A stretch of DNA of 62,766 nt from Sphingomonas sp. (GTDB lineage Bacteria > Pseudomonadota > Alphaproteobacteria > Sphingomonadales > Sphingomonadaceae): contig NZ_JANXNX010000033.1 in the NCBI RefSeq assembly GCF_025353885.1, positions 1-62,766 on the forward strand, given 5' to 3'. This document shows, piece by piece, positions 50,410 to 59,041 of the stretch. A model generated the notes under the pieces. It ran no database searches, was not told the DNA's origin, and was given only the letters and a program-made list of their open reading frames with translations. Within the stretch, counting starts at the first letter, position 1. Every line of letters begins with the position of its first letter. The position numbers and the translations under genes were made by a program.

Positions 50410-51548
50410 AGCCGCGCGCTCGCCAGTGCCGCCCCGGCCGCCAGCGTTGCTAGTTTTGCATAGACTATGTCCGGATCGACTGCGCCGAACCCGGCAAAAG
50501 TCGAGAACCCACAGTCGGTCCCTGCGATCACCCGTTCGCGCCCGACGATGTTGGCAAAGCGCGCGATGCGTTCGGCGACCACCTCTGGATGTTCGACAAA
50601 GTTGGTCGTGCTGTCGATTACGCCAGGGATCAAAACGCGATCTTCCGGAATCAGGTCGATCATACCCGCGAAATAGCTCCAGTCGTGCGCGTGGCGGGGA
50701 TTGGCGGTTTCGAACAATAGTCCCTGCGGCTTGGCGTTCATCAGGACCGGCAGGATAACGCCCATCTCGACATCGCAATGATGGGGTCCTTCGTAATTGC
50801 CCCAGCAAACGTGCATCCGGACGGCTTCTGCGGGCACGTTACGCAATGCATGGTTCAGCACTTCGACATGGCGCGCAATCAGCACGAGGTAGTCGGCTTC
50901 GGTGCGATCCTTGTACATCATGTGTCGCCCCAGACCGAGGTCGGGGCTGTCGAGTTGCAGGATCAGGCCCGCCGCGACGATCGCCTCATATTCAGGCCGC
51001 ATCGCTTCCGCGAGCGCCTCGAGATAGTCGTCCTGCGTCGGATAGTAGTCGTTTGGCTGGAATAACGCGATCACGCCGGGCGATGCTGCGTTCATGAACG
51101 CGCCGTGCGCCGCGCTGCCGACCATCGCGGCGTCCAGGCGGGCGATGTCTTGTTCCAGCGACACCATTGTTGCCATCGCAACCGGTCCGATGCAGCGTGG
51201 CCGACGATAGGTGGGGGTGCCGCCTCCTTTGGACTGACGCGCCATGAAGACGGGGAAGTCCTCCAAATCGGCGGGCGGCGTGCGCGGGCTGTCGCCGTCA
51301 AATCCCGTGATCCGGTCCTTGATGTAAGTCGCATAGGAAATTTTCGACATTTCGCCGTCGGAAACGATATCGACTCCGGCTGCAGTCTGGCGTGCGATGC
51401 AATCCTTGACGGCTTGCCCGATGACGGCGTCGAACTCAGCGAGATCGACCGCTTCGCCACGTTCCACTGCGAACACGAGGTCGGTGACAGCCTTGCTGCG
51501 AGGCAGTGAACCGACGTGTGTCGTGCGGATCGGCGTGCTCGTCATCAT
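50406..51548 (-). CDS. MetE C-terminal-like zinc methyltransferase/alkyltransferase
   Basis: 380 residues matching the cobalamin-independent methionine synthase II family (also epoxyalkane:CoM transferase-like). N-terminal TTHVGSLPRS is the family signature. Zinc ligand candidates form HxC...C: RMHVCWGNYEG (H246, C248) and GTDCGFSTF (C346). The N-terminal half of MetE is absent, so it is not a folate-dependent methionine synthase of the full-length type. It may demethylate or thiol-alkylate a catabolite. It lies 15 bases after the SDR gene and overlaps the aldolase by four bases, which suggests a linked step. The acceptor and donor are unknown. Confidence 0.82.
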   Translation of the reverse strand: MMTSTPIRTTHVGSLPRSKAVTDLVFAVERGEAVDLAEFDAVIGQAVKDCIARQTAAGVDIVSDGEMSKISYATYIKDRITGFDGDSPRTPPADLEDFPVFMARQSKGGGTPTYRRPRCIGPVAMATMVSLEQDIARLDAAMVGSAAHGAFMNAASPGVIALFQPNDYYPTQDDYLEALAEAMRPEYEAIVAAGLILQLDSPDLGLGRHMMYKDRTEADYLVLIARHVEVLNHALRNVPAEAVRMHVCWGNYEGPHHCDVEMGVILPVLMNAKPQGLLFETANPRHAHDWSYFAGMIDLIPEDRVLIPGVIDSTTNFVEHPEVVAERIARFANIVGRERVIAGTDCGFSTFAGFGAVDPDIVYAKLATLAAGAALASARL

Positions 51549-51563
51549 AGTCCCTCTTTGAAT

Positions 51564-52328
51564 TCAGTCTGCGGTCCAGCCGCCGTCGACCACCAGGCTG
51601 GTACCGGTCATCAGCGCCGATGCATCGGACGCAAGAAAGAGCGCGGCGCCCATGATATCCTCGACCTGCCCCACCCGTCCGAGCTTGATCTTGGCAAGAA
51701 CGCTCGCCATGAACGCGGTATCCTCTAAATACGGCCTGGTCAGCGGCGTTTCGATAAAGGTCGGTGCGATCGTGTTCGACCGGATCCCATGCACGGCCAG
51801 ATCGAGCGCGAAGGCTTTCGACATACCCTCGAGCGCCCATTTTGAAGCGCAGTAAAGCGATCGGTTCGGTCCGCCGACATGCCCCATCTGTGATCCGATG
51901 TGGACCAGGCTGCCGAGCGTTCCGTCGGCAAGCATTTTTCGCACGCAAGCCTGCGCCACGAAGAACGCGCTTTTCACATTCAGGCCGAGTACCACGTCGT
52001 AATCGTCCTCGGTGACGTCCTGCATCGGTTTGGGTCGGTTGGTACCCGCGTTGTTGACGAGGACATGAAACGCTGGGCGTGCTTCGAAAAACGCCGATAC
52101 TGCCGCCAGGTTGCTCACGTCGAGGATCGCCCAACTGGCAAGACCGCCAACAACGCGAATAGCCTCGGCACCCGCCGCAATTTCGTCTTCCGACCGCGCG
52201 ACGAGCGTCACTTCGGCACCCGCTTCTGCCAGCGCAGCAGCAAGAGCGAGGCCGATCCCGCGACCGGCCCCGGTCACAACCGCACGTCGCCCGTCAAGTC
52301 GAAAGCTGGGGGTTTTTGGCAGGTTCAT
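51564..52328 (-). CDS. short-chain dehydrogenase/reductase
   Basis: 254 residues, classical SDR. NAD(P)-binding [14 protein letters not shown] (about 17-30), [11 protein letters not shown], catalytic Ser in [10 protein letters not shown] and [10 protein letters not shown] (Tyr and Lys), and the C-terminal [13 protein letters not shown]. This resembles gluconate 5-dehydrogenase or sugar-acid/polyol dehydrogenases. It overlaps HisD paralogue 2 by four bases, so both oxidise presumably successive intermediates, an alcohol to ketone here and a primary alcohol to acid by HisD. Cytoplasmic; the substrate is not identifiable. Confidence 0.9.
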   Translation of the reverse strand: MNLPKTPSFRLDGRRAVVTGAGRGIGLALAAALAEAGAEVTLVARSEDEIAAGAEAIRVVGGLASWAILDVSNLAAVSAFFEARPAFHVLVNNAGTNRPKPMQDVTEDDYDVVLGLNVKSAFFVAQACVRKMLADGTLGSLVHIGSQMGHVGGPNRSLYCASKWALEGMSKAFALDLAVHGIRSNTIAPTFIETPLTRPYLEDTAFMASVLAKIKLGRVGQVEDIMGAALFLASDASALMTGTSLVVDGGWTAD

Positions 52329-53650
52329 ACGACGACCAGCGGCTCGGCCTTGCCCGCATAGGGAATGTCACGATGCCCATAACGGCGCACGCGGATGTTG
52401 GCCTGTTCCCCATGTCCAGCAAAGCCTTCGAGAGCGCACAACCGGCTGCAATATTCGCCGATCATCGCGGAAGCCTCATCGGTCAGAACGCGCTGGTATG
52501 TGCAAGTCTTCAGGAACTTGCCGACCCACAGACCACCTGTGTAACGCGCCGATTTCTTGGTCGGCAAGGTGTGATTGGTGCCAATCACCTTGTCACCGAA
52601 CGCCACGTTGGTCCGCGCGCCCAGGAACAGCGCGCCATAGTTGGTCATGTTGTTCAGAAAATAGTCCGGATCGCGCGTCATCACCTGAACATGCTCCGAA
52701 GCAATCTCATCGGCTATGCGCACCATTTCGGCATCGTCCTCAGCCAGGATAACCTCGCCATAAGTCGCCCATGCCCGTCCGGCATAGTCAGCCGTAGGCA
52801 GGATTGTCAGCAACCGCTCGATCTCGCGCATCGTGTCTTCGGCAAGCTTCCGGCTCGTCGTGAGCAGTATTGCCGGGCTGTCGGGGCCATGTTCGGCCTG
52901 TCCCAGCAGGTCGGTCGCCGCCAGTTCGCCATCGCAGCCGATTTCGTCGGCGATAACCAGCGTTTCGGTCGGCCCGGCGAATAGGTCGATACCAACGCGG
53001 CCAAAAAGCTGGCGCTTGGCTTCCGCGACAAAGGCATTGCCTGGGCCGACGAGGATATCGACGGGCAGGATAGTTTCGGTGCCAAGCGCCATCGCGCCGA
53101 CTGCCTGAATACCGCCCAGAGCATAGATTTCGTCGGCACCTGCCATGACCTGTGCGGCAACGATGGCGGGGGCCGGGCGGCCCTGAAAGGGTGGCGCGCA
53201 TGTGATGACACGCTTTACGCCTGCAACCTTCGCCGTGATCACGCTCATATGCGCGGAAGCCAGCAACGGATATTTGCCGCCAGGGACATAGCAGCCCGCA
53301 GCATTGAGCGGCAGGTTTTTGTGGCCCAGGATAACGCCGGGCATGGTTTCGACCTCGACGTCCTTCATGCTGTCACGCTGGATCTGTGCGAAGTTGCGCA
53401 CCTGCGTCTGCGCGAATTCGATGTCCTTCAAATCCTGGCCGGTAAGCTGGTCGAGGCAGTCCTGCTTCTCCTGAGCGGTCAGCACATAGCTTGCGCGATC
53501 CCAGTTATCGAATTTGATCGATAGGTCGCGGACAGCGGCATCACCGCGCGCATCAATATCGGCAAGGACGCCCTCGACGATGTCCTGCACCTTTTTGTTC
53601 GCTTCCGCTTTCGCTTCGGCAGTCGCGCCGCGCTTCAACCAAACTGCCAT
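52325..53650 (-). CDS. HisD-family alcohol dehydrogenase, paralogue 2
   Basis: 441 residues. Retains HisD zinc and catalytic residues: [11 protein letters not shown] (Gln, His), ASEHVQVMT (Glu, His), [11 protein letters not shown] (Asp) and [17 protein letters not shown] (His). [14 protein letters not shown] and [16 protein letters not shown] are family motifs. The [22 protein letters not shown]-type ending (quoted as [19 protein letters not shown]) is closer than paralogue 1 to sulfopropanediol dehydrogenase-like members. Two HisD-like genes in one regulon suggest two primary alcohols, or two stereoisomers, are oxidised. AGGAGG precedes ATG 53650. A degenerate LacI site lies 12 bases upstream. 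Confidence 0.87.
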   Translation of the reverse strand: MAVWLKRGATAEAKAEANKKVQDIVEGVLADIDARGDAAVRDLSIKFDNWDRASYVLTAQEKQDCLDQLTGQDLKDIEFAQTQVRNFAQIQRDSMKDVEVETMPGVILGHKNLPLNAAGCYVPGGKYPLLASAHMSVITAKVAGVKRVITCAPPFQGRPAPAIVAAQVMAGADEIYALGGIQAVGAMALGTETILPVDILVGPGNAFVAEAKRQLFGRVGIDLFAGPTETLVIADEIGCDGELAATDLLGQAEHGPDSPAILLTTSRKLAEDTMREIERLLTILPTADYAGRAWATYGEVILAEDDAEMVRIADEIASEHVQVMTRDPDYFLNNMTNYGALFLGARTNVAFGDKVIGTNHTLPTKKSARYTGGLWVGKFLKTCTYQRVLTDEASAMIGEYCSRLCALEGFAGHGEQANIRVRRYGHRDIPYAGKAEPLVVV

Positions 53651-53661
53651 TTTCGCCTCCT

Positions 53662-53677
53662 ATGAATTCGAATGCAA
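53662..53677. promoter_or_regulatory. LacI-type operator-like site (site 3, degenerate)
   Basis: ATGAATTCGAATGCAA: the right half GAATGCAA is intact, and the left half differs from TTGCATTC at two positions. It lies in the short gap between amidase and HisD paralogue 2. A similar half-site also occurs by chance inside coding sequence near 57320, so this one is weaker evidence. Confidence 0.45.
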
Positions 53678-53680
53678 ACC

Positions 53681-55096
53681 TTAATCTGCGTTTGGTTCGA
53701 CTTCAACCTGTGACTGTGCAGAAGTCGGGCTATGGTTGAAATGGAGGACTGCTTCAACCGCCGCTGCGATAGCCATCAACCCGGCATCATCCTGACGATG
53801 CCCAAGAAGTTCAATGCCGATTGGTATCCCGCCCGACGAGAAGCCAGCGGGCAATGTCAGGGCGGGGGCGCCGATATAGGCCGCGATTTCGGGTGCCCAG
53901 CCGCCGCGCGGATTGTCAAGTGAGGTCGGCACGACCGCTGAAGTCGGATAGACCAGCGCATCGAGGCGGTGCAGCGCCATCAACAATTTCACCGCGTCGG
54001 CAAGAGCGTCACGCCATGCCAGAAGCCGCTCATAAGGTGCCCGATCCAACGGCACGCGCAGGCGCCGCCGCAGTACATCATGATAGTCGACCAAGTGCGC
54101 GCCACTGGCGACAATCTCCTCAAGCGACGATGGAATACCGCCTTCAAATCCCGACCGCAGATAGGCGTCGAATGCGTTGGGAAATTCGTAATCGACCAAA
54201 TCAGTTGGGCAGGTCGGTAGAACCGCCTCGGGTAGTATCACGGGATCGACGATCGCGAGGCCCGCTGACGCCAGCCGCTCCAATGCATCTTCACAGGCTT
54301 TGGCGATTTCGTCGGAGGCTCCGAACGCCTGCCGTAAAATGCCGATCCGCCTGCCGCGGATTGCGTCTATCGACGTGGCTGGCGGGGCGTAGTTCAGGCC
54401 CGTCATCGCTGCCATCATGATCGCGACATCCGCCACCGATCGGCCGAGGGGACCGATCGTGTCTGCGCTCGGTGCAAGCGGTGCCACGCCCCCCAAGTCC
54501 AGCAATCCAAAAGTCGGCCTGAGTCCGATCAGACCGTTGTAGGAAGCCGGGGTGCGGATTGACCCACCGGTGTCGGTGCCGAGTCCGCCATAGGCAAAGC
54601 CCGCAGCAATCGCCGCCGCCACGCCGCCGCTCGACCCGCCCGCACTGACGGCGGTGTCGAATGGGTTGCGAACATCACCAGCGATCGAACTGCGTGAACG
54701 AATTTCAAAGCTGAACTCGGACATATTGGTCTTGGCGAGGATGATCGCGCCGGCTTTCCGAAGCCTTGCTGTCTGGACGGCATCGCACCTCGGCATGGCC
54801 TTGGCCAAAGCAATGCACCCCGATGTGGTCGGCAATCCCAGGACGTCGATATTGTCCTTGATGACGATCGGCACGCCATGCAGCGGCCCCCGAACCCCGG
54901 ACCTCAGCCGTTCACGGTCGAGCGCTTCGGCGTCGTCCATTGCCTGCGGGTTCATGGTTATGACCGCGCCGAGCGAAGCACCCTGCCGATCATGCGCGGC
55001 GATCCGGGCCGTTGCATCTGCGACCAGCGAAGCCGACGACACCAACCCGTCGGCTACGTCTCGCGCAACTTCGGCAATAGTAGCGTTGGTCGTCAC
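53681..55096 (-). CDS. amidase-signature family hydrolase
   Basis: 471 residues from GTG 55096, overlapping the MFS stop by four bases. The Ser-cisSer-Lys triad is intact: Lys in VIVIKDNIDV, cis-Ser in AGGSSGGVAA and nucleophile Ser in GTDTGGSIRTPAS. Typical members hydrolyse amides such as indoleacetamide, aryl amides or allophanate. The open frame runs on to 55537 but that part is a shadow of the transporter gene. No signal peptide, so the amide bond is cut after import by the neighbouring permease. It indicates that the island's substrate contains an amide or ester. Confidence 0.9.
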   Translation of the reverse strand: MTTNATIAEVARDVADGLVSSASLVADATARIAAHDRQGASLGAVITMNPQAMDDAEALDRERLRSGVRGPLHGVPIVIKDNIDVLGLPTTSGCIALAKAMPRCDAVQTARLRKAGAIILAKTNMSEFSFEIRSRSSIAGDVRNPFDTAVSAGGSSGGVAAAIAAGFAYGGLGTDTGGSIRTPASYNGLIGLRPTFGLLDLGGVAPLAPSADTIGPLGRSVADVAIMMAAMTGLNYAPPATSIDAIRGRRIGILRQAFGASDEIAKACEDALERLASAGLAIVDPVILPEAVLPTCPTDLVDYEFPNAFDAYLRSGFEGGIPSSLEEIVASGAHLVDYHDVLRRRLRVPLDRAPYERLLAWRDALADAVKLLMALHRLDALVYPTSAVVPTSLDNPRGGWAPEIAAYIGAPALTLPAGFSSGGIPIGIELLGHRQDDAGLMAIAAAVEAVLHFNHSPTSAQSQVEVEPNAD

Positions 55097-56352
55097 ACGA
55101 CGACCGCAACCGGCAGCTTGATGCCTCGACGCACGAGCGTTTCGGGTTGCATCAGCCAGATTATTCCGGCCAGCGAAAAACTGGCAGCGCCCGCGAGCAT
55201 GGCTGCGGGAAGCCCGAAGCGGGTAGCGATCGAAGCTGTGATCAGCGGCGCGAAAAAGCTGATGATCCGGCCCCAGTTGAAAATCGAACTCGCCGTCGCG
55301 CGCAGGTGTGGTGGATAAAGCTCCGCCAGCCACGGCCCCCAGATCACGCTGCAGCAGATTGTAATCCCGTAAAGGAAGCCGATGGCACGCAGCAACGGCA
55401 ACTGTGTCGGCGCGGCGATGTAAAGGGCGATAGCGGCCGACGCGATAAAGAAGCCCAGCGCATTGAAGCGTCGACCGAAGCGATCCGCAGCCCATCCCCA
55501 AATGAATCCACCGATGATGTTGCCGGTGAACTGCCACGCGACCAATTCACCGGCGGTTGCAGCGTCCAGTCCCCGTGGTCCCGTCATATAGGTCGTGAAC
55601 CACCCGCTAAACGCCTGATAGCCAAAAAAGTTAAGCCCGGTCATGGTTGCCAGCAGGATTGTCTGCCTGCGCACTTCGGGACGAAACAGCTCGCCGATCG
55701 GAAAAGTTCGCCGCGTGGCGCTGACCTCGACCGCAGCCTTCGGGAAAGGTGGGATGAGCCAGTACACCGCCACCGCCATCGCGATCGCCGGGACTCCGCC
55801 CATCCAGAACAGCAAACGCCACCCGCTGCCGCCCACTACGCCCAGCGCCAGGCCCAGCAAGATGATCGAGGAACTGAACGCGACATTCAGGGTGCCCGCC
55901 AACCGCCCTCGAATACGGGCATGAAATAGGTTTACATAAATGCTGACGCCGACGGGAAACGATCCGCCCATGAACAGGCCAAGGACAAACCGCTGCAGGA
56001 GCAATTGTGGGTAATTGCCAACGGCCACGCCCGCAAGCAGAACGGTGCCATAGCCGAGAATGAGCCCGGCGAGCACCTTGCGACGGTCGAAGCGGTCGGC
56101 AAGTTGACCGGCGATGATTGCGCCCACCAGGGCACCTGCACCTTGAGCAGAATAAGCCGATCCTGCCTGGATTAAGCTCAGGCCAAGCGATTGCCGGAGA
56201 AAAGGCCTGAGCACATCGACCGTATTCCATGCCCAACCGTATAGAAATTCGGCACCGAGCAGCAGGCAAAAGATCGATATGCGCCGCCCGTGCGATAGGT
56301 CGAGGACGTCGCCATCCCCGCTTGTGCTATCGGGCAATTTGCTGTCGGTCAC
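55093..56352 (-). CDS. MFS transporter (aromatic acid/sugar-porter type)
   Basis: 419 residues with about 12 membrane spans. Loop 2-3 motif GQLADRFDRRKVLAG, and FHARIRGRLAGTLN and LYPPHLRATASSIFNWGR are typical of the AAHS/SP-like branch of MFS. It starts at 56352 and overlaps the amidase by four bases. It should move the island's substrate, after it has passed the TonB receptor, across the inner membrane. The upstream 87-base gap contains a hairpin (56377-56408) following the receptor gene. Substrate unknown. Confidence 0.88.
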   Translation of the reverse strand: MTDSKLPDSTSGDGDVLDLSHGRRISIFCLLLGAEFLYGWAWNTVDVLRPFLRQSLGLSLIQAGSAYSAQGAGALVGAIIAGQLADRFDRRKVLAGLILGYGTVLLAGVAVGNYPQLLLQRFVLGLFMGGSFPVGVSIYVNLFHARIRGRLAGTLNVAFSSSIILLGLALGVVGGSGWRLLFWMGGVPAIAMAVAVYWLIPPFPKAAVEVSATRRTFPIGELFRPEVRRQTILLATMTGLNFFGYQAFSGWFTTYMTGPRGLDAATAGELVAWQFTGNIIGGFIWGWAADRFGRRFNALGFFIASAAIALYIAAPTQLPLLRAIGFLYGITICCSVIWGPWLAELYPPHLRATASSIFNWGRIISFFAPLITASIATRFGLPAAMLAGAASFSLAGIIWLMQPETLVRRGIKLPVAVVV

Positions 56353-56376
56353 AGTGGCAAAATCCCTCGCCTTGAA

Positions 56377-56408
56377 GGGGAGCCCGACGCCTAAGCTGCG
56401 CGCTCCCC
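56377..56408. terminator. hairpin after the TonB receptor gene
   Basis: GGGGAGC (56377-56383) pairs with GCTCCCC (56402-56408) around an 18-base loop. There is no strong U-run. On the minus strand it follows the receptor and precedes the transporter, so it may lower downstream expression as an attenuator rather than end the transcript. Confidence 0.4.
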
Positions 56409-56439
56409 GCCGTTTATACCGGCATTAAGATTACAATTA

Positions 56440-58809
56440 TCAGAACTTCACACCTGCGCGCAGCCCGTAAGTTGCGGGCGGACCATATGAGACTTGAACC
56501 CGCTGGGTACGTCCAACCACGCCGCTGAACAATACTGGTTTGTCGAACACGTTGTTACCATATGCTTCGACGAACAGCTTTGAATTTGGAGCATAACGGA
56601 GCGCCACATCAACCAGATTGTAGTTTTTCTGACGATCCAAAGCAGTGTTATAGTCCGTCGTATAATATCCGCTCGAGTGCATCCAGCTCACATATGGCGT
56701 CACAACAGCTTCATCGCCGACGTGCAGTTCGTAATAGACTGCCGCTGTCGTCGTTAGCTTGGGTGAGTTCGGTATTCTTTTACCCGCCAAGTCTACCGAA
56801 ACAGGATCCTGACCATTTGATGCACCAAAGAAGTTATTACGGCTGATATATGTAGTGTATTTGGCGTCAAGATATGCAGCGGTCAGATCCACATGAAAGT
56901 CGGTAGCCAAAAGTGTTCTGATTGCGATCTCTCCACCTTTGGATCGCGCTTTACCCGCGCTACCGAAATACGACACCAAAGGCGTGTAGACATTAATCTG
57001 CAGATTCCGGAACTTGTTATAGAACAGGCTGAAATCGGCCTGGACTTTGCCATCGAACATCCGCGCTTTTGCACCAACTTCATAAGCGTTGACCTTTTGG
57101 GGCGCATAGGAACTTGGAATAACGGCGCTTCCACCAGTGTCATTAACGCCGCCGGATTCAAATCCCGTCGAAGCCGTCGCATAAAGCATCAGGCTGCGGT
57201 CGGGTGTGTATTGCAATCCAGCGCGCCATGTCGTGCTGTTGAACGTGGGCGCACCCGAAGTTTGGCTATACGGAGCGCCGAAGTCATAGGTTCCGGGCAC
57301 GCCGTTGGCATAGTCGGCGAATTCGAATGCCTTTTTCTCATGTGAGTAACGAATGCCCGCCGTTACCTTAAGCTCGGGAACGATTGCGTATGTCGCCTGC
57401 GCGTAACCTGCATAGGCATCGGTCCGCAACAGCGCGCTGGCCTTGAAACCGGGCGTAATCGTGCCGGGAGCCGTGATCTTCTGCTGGTAACTCTCGTTGA
57501 CACGATCATGCAGATAGAATGCGCCAACGATCCACTGCAGGGGAGCGGTGGCGGTCGAAGCAATTTGGAATTCCTGTGTGAAGGCGGCCGACGAAGTGTT
57601 CGGCTCTTGAACGCCAGACCCGAAACCGGCCGCCGGATTCTGGAAAATCACGCTGGACTGGTCATTGTCGGCGCTGCGATGCGCGCGAAAAAACGTGTAG
57701 CCGGTGATCGAGCGGAGAACTGCCGGACCGAAATCATAGCTGATCGTACCCGATGCATAGTTTTCGAGCAGATGTTCGAACGGCTGGTAATCCCAGTTGT
57801 TTTCATAGGGGCCGGTAGCAACCGGAACGCCGATATCGACACCGTTGACGATCGCGGTTCCGTTATGGACCGACGGATTCACCGCATAGGGAACGCCGTT
57901 GATCGACTGGTATCCCGTTGCCGGATTGATGAGCGTGCCTGCAACCTTGTAGCCGTAAGAACCGGCACCAGCATCGTCACGCTGCCAATGCCCGGCATGA
58001 ACCACGACCTCCAGCGCGCTTGTCGGGGTCCATTTGATGGCGAGGCGCTGCGCGTTCTCGTCGTCGTCATTCAATGTCACGCCCGGGGTAGTAACCGAAT
58101 GAACATAGCCGTCGTGGCGCATGTAAACGCCCGAAAGACGGATCGCCAACGTCTCGCTGATCGGAAGATTTACAAAACCATCGACGCGGACGGCGCTGTA
58201 GTTCCCGACATCGGCATTCACGCCGAAAGCCAGGTCCTTGCCGGGTTGTTGAGTCACGACACTGATGTTGCCGCCGAACGTGTTTCGGCCATAGAGCGTG
58301 CCCTGCGGCCCACGCTGCACCTCGACGCGGGCAACGTCGAACAACGGGATGCTCTGCTGCTGGGTGCGGCTTTGGTAGATACCGTCAAGGAAAAACCCGA
58401 TGACCGGATCGTTCTGCGCGCTGACGAGGCTGGTGCGGACACCGCGGATGGCAGGAAACGAATCCGATCCCTGCTGGCCCCAGCTGAAGCCCGGCGTCAC
58501 GAACTGAAGCCGACCAGCTGAATTGATGTGCGCGCGGTCCAGATCGGCAGCAGAAAGCGCCGTGATCGAAATGGGGACATCCTGAAGTCGCTCGTCGCGA
58601 CGCTGTGCCGTTACAACGATATCGCCCAGCCCTGTGTTGTCATCAGCGGTGGTTGTGGCCGGTACAGACGGTGCGGCCTGCGCAAAGGCAGGCGTTGCCA
58701 CCGCTAGCGTCAGGATTGCCGCAACGGACGCTGTCAACATCAGTCGTTGCCGCGATACTAAAGATCGATCCGTTTTTGTTGCTTGGCTCTCTAGGCTATT
58801 ATTTGTCAT
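56440..58809 (-). CDS. TonB-dependent receptor of the LacI-controlled island
   Basis: 789 residues from ATG 58809, preceded by GGGGGAAT. Signal region RLMLTASVAAILTLAVATPAFAQ (quoted as LTLAVATPAFAQ), plug motifs DIVVTAQRRDERLQDVPISI (quoted as VTAQRRDERLQDVP), QFVTPGFSWGQQG, PAIRGVRTS and VEVQRGPQGTLYGRNTFGG, and a barrel ending ...LRAGVKF with a terminal Phe. It belongs to the large 'AQRR.E.LQDVP' sphingomonad receptor group used for many xenobiotic and plant-derived substrates. A LacI operator lies 48 bases upstream of its start, tying it to the island. Outer membrane. Confidence 0.93.
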   Translation of the reverse strand: MTNNSLESQATKTDRSLVSRQRLMLTASVAAILTLAVATPAFAQAAPSVPATTTADDNTGLGDIVVTAQRRDERLQDVPISITALSAADLDRAHINSAGRLQFVTPGFSWGQQGSDSFPAIRGVRTSLVSAQNDPVIGFFLDGIYQSRTQQQSIPLFDVARVEVQRGPQGTLYGRNTFGGNISVVTQQPGKDLAFGVNADVGNYSAVRVDGFVNLPISETLAIRLSGVYMRHDGYVHSVTTPGVTLNDDDENAQRLAIKWTPTSALEVVVHAGHWQRDDAGAGSYGYKVAGTLINPATGYQSINGVPYAVNPSVHNGTAIVNGVDIGVPVATGPYENNWDYQPFEHLLENYASGTISYDFGPAVLRSITGYTFFRAHRSADNDQSSVIFQNPAAGFGSGVQEPNTSSAAFTQEFQIASTATAPLQWIVGAFYLHDRVNESYQQKITAPGTITPGFKASALLRTDAYAGYAQATYAIVPELKVTAGIRYSHEKKAFEFADYANGVPGTYDFGAPYSQTSGAPTFNSTTWRAGLQYTPDRSLMLYATASTGFESGGVNDTGGSAVIPSSYAPQKVNAYEVGAKARMFDGKVQADFSLFYNKFRNLQINVYTPLVSYFGSAGKARSKGGEIAIRTLLATDFHVDLTAAYLDAKYTTYISRNNFFGASNGQDPVSVDLAGKRIPNSPKLTTTAAVYYELHVGDEAVVTPYVSWMHSSGYYTTDYNTALDRQKNYNLVDVALRYAPNSKLFVEAYGNNVFDKPVLFSGVVGRTQRVQVSYGPPATYGLRAGVKF

Positions 58810-58856
58810 ATTATTCCCCCTAAACCCCTGTATGCCAGATAGTACGGCAATCATTT

Positions 58857-58872
58857 ATGCATTCGAATGCAA
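58857..58872. promoter_or_regulatory. LacI-type operator palindrome (site 4)
   Basis: ATGCATTCGAATGCAA, differing from perfect symmetry (TTGCATTCGAATGCAA) only in its first base. It is 48 bases upstream of the receptor start, in the intergenic region 58810-59041, which otherwise shows no gene. A small ACGG-CCGT hairpin is also present there. Confidence 0.8.
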
Positions 58873-59041
58873 TGTCAATTGATTTATTGCCGTTTTGTTG
58901 CGCCTTCGCCGGTTGGGTGATGCGAGGGCGATACGGATATGAGTAGGCGCCAACTCGCGGTCGCGCTTGTATGCTATTGGCAACGGGTTTTTCCGTTAGG
59001 GCCATGCATTGGCATTCACAGAGAGATGCGTGTTATCGGCC

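Noticed and set aside
47068-53650. The HisD-like genes as part of a histidine biosynthesis operon
   Set aside because: No other his gene is nearby, there are two copies, and both belong to a LacI-linked catabolic island.
57318-57333. GAATTCGAATGC match to the LacI half-site inside the TonB receptor coding region
   Set aside because: It only matches the central ten positions and lies deep in coding sequence; it is a chance match and shows that the weak site at 53662 needs caution.
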